64,000 nt of DNA from Clostridium sp. BNL1100 (GTDB lineage: Bacteria; Bacillota; Clostridia; Acetivibrionales; DSM-1351). The DNA lies in NCBI RefSeq assembly GCF_000244875.1, contig NC_016791.1, forward strand, positions 248,001-312,000, read 5' to 3'. The position numbers and the translations under genes were made by a program. Shown here in pieces: positions 60,038 to 64,000 of this stretch (its first letter is position 1; every line of letters begins with the position of its first letter). The notes under the pieces were generated by a model. The model saw nothing but the letters and a program-made list of their open reading frames with translations. It had not been told where the DNA came from and ran no database searches.

Positions 60038-61546
60038 ATGAGTCTTAGACCAGAAGAAATAAGCTCGATTATAAAACAGCAGATTGAAAATTATGATACT
60101 GCTGTAAAGACTGATGATGTTGGATACGTCCTTCAGTCCGGAGATAATATAGCGAGAATATACGGACTTAAATCATGTATGTCCGGCGAGCTTTTACAGT
60201 TTGAAAATAATGTATTTGGTATGGCTCTCAATCTCGAAGAAGATAACGTGGGATGTGTTGTTCTGGGAGATGACAGAGGGATAAAGGAAGGCTCAACTGT
60301 TAAAAGAACAGGAAAGACTGTTCAGGTGCCGGTTGGACAAAGCCTTATCGGGAGAGTTGTCAGTCCGCTTGGAAAACCGTTGGATGGAAAAGGTGATATT
60401 GCAGCAGAAGAATATCGTCCTGTTGATTTTACGGCTCCCGGTGTTATTGACAGAAAGAGCGTTAACAAGCCACTTCAAACAGGTATTATGGCACTCGATG
60501 CCTTAATTCCAATAGGAAGAGGGCAAAGAGAGCTGATAATAGGAGACAGGCAAACAGGTAAAACAGCTATAGCTATAGATACTATTATCAATCAAAAAGG
60601 CAAGGATGTCATTTGTGTTTATGTAGCAATAGGACAAAAGGCATCAACAATTACGGGTATTGTAAACACTCTTGAGAAATTCGGAGCTATGGAATACTCT
60701 ATTGTCGTATCATCAACAGCAAGTGATCCTTCATCGGTTCAGTATCTTGCACCTTATGCAGGCTGCGCTATGGCAGAGGATTTTATGTACAGATATCATA
60801 AGGATGTTTTAATTATTTATGATGATTTGTCCAAGCATGCGGTAGCCTACAGAGCAATGTCACTTCTGCTGAAAAGGCCACCGGGAAGAGAAGCTTATCC
60901 TGGAGATGTATTCTATTTGCACTCAAGACTACTTGAAAGAGCAGCTAAACTTAGTGATGAACTGGGTGGAGGTTCAATTACCGCACTGCCTATCATAGAA
61001 ACACTTGCAGGAGACGTTTCTGCGTATATCCCAACCAATGTTATTTCGATAACTGACGGTCAGATATATCTAGAGTCGGAATTGTTCTATTCAGGACAAA
61101 GACCTGCTGTTAACGTTGGATTATCAGTTTCTAGAGTTGGAGGTTCTGCACAGATAAAAGCAATGAGAAAAATTGCAGGTCCTTTGAGAATAAACCTTGC
61201 TCAGTTCAGAGAACTTGAAGCGTTTGCACAGTTTGGTTCTGATCTTGATAAATCCACAAGGGATAAGCTTACTCAGGGAGAACGTCTTGTAGAGACACTG
61301 AAACAACCACTGTATGCAACATTACCGGTTGAGGAACAGGTTCTAATACTGTATGGAGCTACAAATAACTATCTGATGGACTTACCTGTTAACAAGGTTA
61401 GAAAGTTCAATCAGGAATTTGTGTCATATGTAAAGGAAAAGTACCCTAAAATTCTGACCAGTATTGCTGAAACAGGAGATATAAGCGATGAAATATCGAA
61501 GCTTATGAAGACTGCGGCAGATGAGTTTAAGGCTCAATTTGTTTAA
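60038..61546 (+). CDS. atpA: F0F1 ATP synthase subunit alpha
   Basis: Non-catalytic nucleotide-binding F1 subunit, 502 residues. The beta-barrel N-domain is followed by P-loop [18 protein letters not shown] (about 169-186), conserved [13 protein letters not shown] and [11 protein letters not shown], the [16 protein letters not shown] block and [20 protein letters not shown] (signature). ATG 60038 is preceded by GGGGTGAG; GTG 60029 is inside it. Confidence 0.97.
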   Translation: MSLRPEEISSIIKQQIENYDTAVKTDDVGYVLQSGDNIARIYGLKSCMSGELLQFENNVFGMALNLEEDNVGCVVLGDDRGIKEGSTVKRTGKTVQVPVGQSLIGRVVSPLGKPLDGKGDIAAEEYRPVDFTAPGVIDRKSVNKPLQTGIMALDALIPIGRGQRELIIGDRQTGKTAIAIDTIINQKGKDVICVYVAIGQKASTITGIVNTLEKFGAMEYSIVVSSTASDPSSVQYLAPYAGCAMAEDFMYRYHKDVLIIYDDLSKHAVAYRAMSLLLKRPPGREAYPGDVFYLHSRLLERAAKLSDELGGGSITALPIIETLAGDVSAYIPTNVISITDGQIYLESELFYSGQRPAVNVGLSVSRVGGSAQIKAMRKIAGPLRINLAQFRELEAFAQFGSDLDKSTRDKLTQGERLVETLKQPLYATLPVEEQVLILYGATNNYLMDLPVNKVRKFNQEFVSYVKEKYPKILTSIAETGDISDEISKLMKTAADEFKAQFV

Positions 61547-61557
61547 AACTAATTAAA

Positions 61558-61588
61558 GCTTATCTAAACAATAACACAGCAGATAAGC
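61558..61588 (+). promoter_or_regulatory. Intercistronic hairpin between atpA and atpG
   Basis: GCTTATCT (61558-61565) pairs with AGATAAGC (61581-61588) around a 15-nt loop, no T-run. Possible processing or stability element. Confidence 0.35.
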
Positions 61589-61639
61589 GTTATGATTATA
61601 ATTTTGTCGTGCTGTGGGACAGAAACGGCGGGTTATCAT

Positions 61640-62524
61640 ATGGCAAACAATATGCGTGAAATTAAATCACGTATCAAAAGTATAAATCAGATGAGACAAA
61701 TTACTAAGGCCATGAAGTTGATATCGGCGTCAAAACTAAAAAAAGCTAGGACACAGCTGGAAGAGACACTTCCTTACTTTAATAAGGTCAGAGAAACCAT
61801 AGCCGATATTCTTGCACATAGTGCGGAGGTTGAAAGCAGGTTTTTTGATATAAGAGAGGAGAAGGAAGGCAAAAAGAAAGCATATATTGTTATGACCGGT
61901 GACAAGGGGCTGGCTGGTGGTTACAATAGTAACATTCTTAAGCTGACAGAACGTGAAATCGGTGATAACAAAGAAAATGCATTGCTTCTGGTGGCAGGTA
62001 CCACCGGAAGGTCTTACTTTACCAGGAAGGAATACCATGTCCACACCGAATTCGATTATGCAGTTCAGAATCCTACGGTGTTCAGGGCAAGGGAAATTAC
62101 AGAGATTATACTTGATTTATACAATAAGCAGGAAGTTGATGAAGTCTATATAGTATATACTCAAATGATATCTGCTATATCTTTGGAACCAAGGGTATTA
62201 AAGCTTCTACCAATTGAAATCGGTGCTCTCCGCGAGGATGTAAAGGTTGATGAGATTGTATTGGATCAGAAGTTCAAATATGAACCATCAGAACAAGAAG
62301 TTCTTGATGTCCTTATTCCCAAGTATATAAAAGGTATTATGTACGGCACCTTTGTTGAAGCTTTTACAAGTGAACAGAATGCACGTATGACTGCAATGGA
62401 TAATGCAACTAAAAATGCAGATGAAATGCTGCAAAAGTTGAATCTGTATTACAACAGAGCAAGACAGGCGGCTATAACTCAGGAGATTTCCGAAATTGTT
62501 GGCGGCGCCTCGGCTTTAAAATAG
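61640..62524 (+). CDS. atpG: F0F1 ATP synthase subunit gamma
   Basis: Central rotor shaft, 295 residues. The N-terminal helix ANNMREIKSRIKSINQMRQI continues with TKAMKLISASKLKKARTQLE, the globular MTGDKGLAGGYNSNI follows, and the C-terminal helix ends NRARQAAITQEISEIVGGAS. ATG 61640 gives the normal length; the frame opens earlier (61592) but would add a Cys-rich, unrelated leader. The SD is weak (GGCGGG). Confidence 0.95.
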   Translation: MANNMREIKSRIKSINQMRQITKAMKLISASKLKKARTQLEETLPYFNKVRETIADILAHSAEVESRFFDIREEKEGKKKAYIVMTGDKGLAGGYNSNILKLTEREIGDNKENALLLVAGTTGRSYFTRKEYHVHTEFDYAVQNPTVFRAREITEIILDLYNKQEVDEVYIVYTQMISAISLEPRVLKLLPIEIGALREDVKVDEIVLDQKFKYEPSEQEVLDVLIPKYIKGIMYGTFVEAFTSEQNARMTAMDNATKNADEMLQKLNLYYNRARQAAITQEISEIVGGASALK

Positions 62525-62530
62525 AAATAG

Positions 62531-63982
<1,452 letters not shown>

Positions 63983-64000
63983 TCCCCTGATTTAATGCAT

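Overview
The window is a low-GC Firmicute chromosome segment, most likely from a mesophilic cellulolytic Clostridia such as Ruminiclostridium (formerly Clostridium cellulolyticum group). This is inferred from a cellulosomal GH9-CBM3c endoglucanase with a type I dockerin, the sporulation protease YabG, a large Alu-containing SRP RNA, MotAB, and the order prfA / sua5 / rpiB / upp / comEB / tagO-mnaA / atp. Most genes have strong AGGAGG-type Shine-Dalgarno (SD) sequences and many start with TTG or GTG.

Layout. 1-1.8 kb: end of an unknown gene convergent with a C5 DNA methyltransferase whose promoter carries a LexA-like palindrome. 1.8-12 kb is accessory: nitroreductase, two small Xre-regulator/membrane-protein modules, M23 peptidase, AraC/C39-like two-domain protein, methyltransferase, solitary pgk, P-loop kinase and a GntR-ABC operon. 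12-14 kb: tRNA-Ser(CGA) and an Rh-type ammonium transporter behind a terminator leader that fits the two-hairpin ANTAR antitermination motif. 13.9-16.2 kb: a 454-bp inverted-repeat-bounded element, then a sigma factor / DUF4367 / secreted protein operon. 16.3-24.5 kb: lipoprotein, GH3 hexosaminidase, PutP, Nudix, GH9 cellulase, a 298-bp nested palindrome, dienelactone-hydrolase-like protein and a C_GCAxxG_C_C protein. 24.5-27.1 kb: ArsR / HMA protein / metal P-type ATPase. 27.3-31 kb: yabG and a three-gene envelope cassette. 31.2-34.5 kb: SRP RNA, dnaX, ybaB, recR. 34.8-40.5 kb: chemoreceptor, two-component system and CBS-pyrophosphatase. 40.7-44.3 kb: VTC / DUF4956 / CotH operon. 44.5-47.7 kb: CNNM/CorC protein and DUF2089-DUF4097 pair. 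47.9-55.6 kb: prfA to a fused tagO-mnaA gene. 55.7-57.2 kb: motAB (minus). 57.5-64 kb: atpI-B-E-F-H-A-G-D; atpC should lie just outside.

How it works together: the right half is core metabolism and information processing (translation termination, t6A synthesis, pyrimidine salvage, wall-polymer priming, ATP synthase). The left third mixes defence-like, sensing and small regulatory modules. The most unusual items are regulatory or architectural: the ANTAR-type leader, the nested palindrome, two ORFs that read through an internal ribosome-binding site (AraC/C39-like and TagO-MnaA), an ACG-initiated ORF, and several operators embedded in promoters. I did not identify a complete, clearly new multi-gene system; the VTC/DUF4956/CotH and 28.4-30.9 kb cassettes are the best gene-level candidates.
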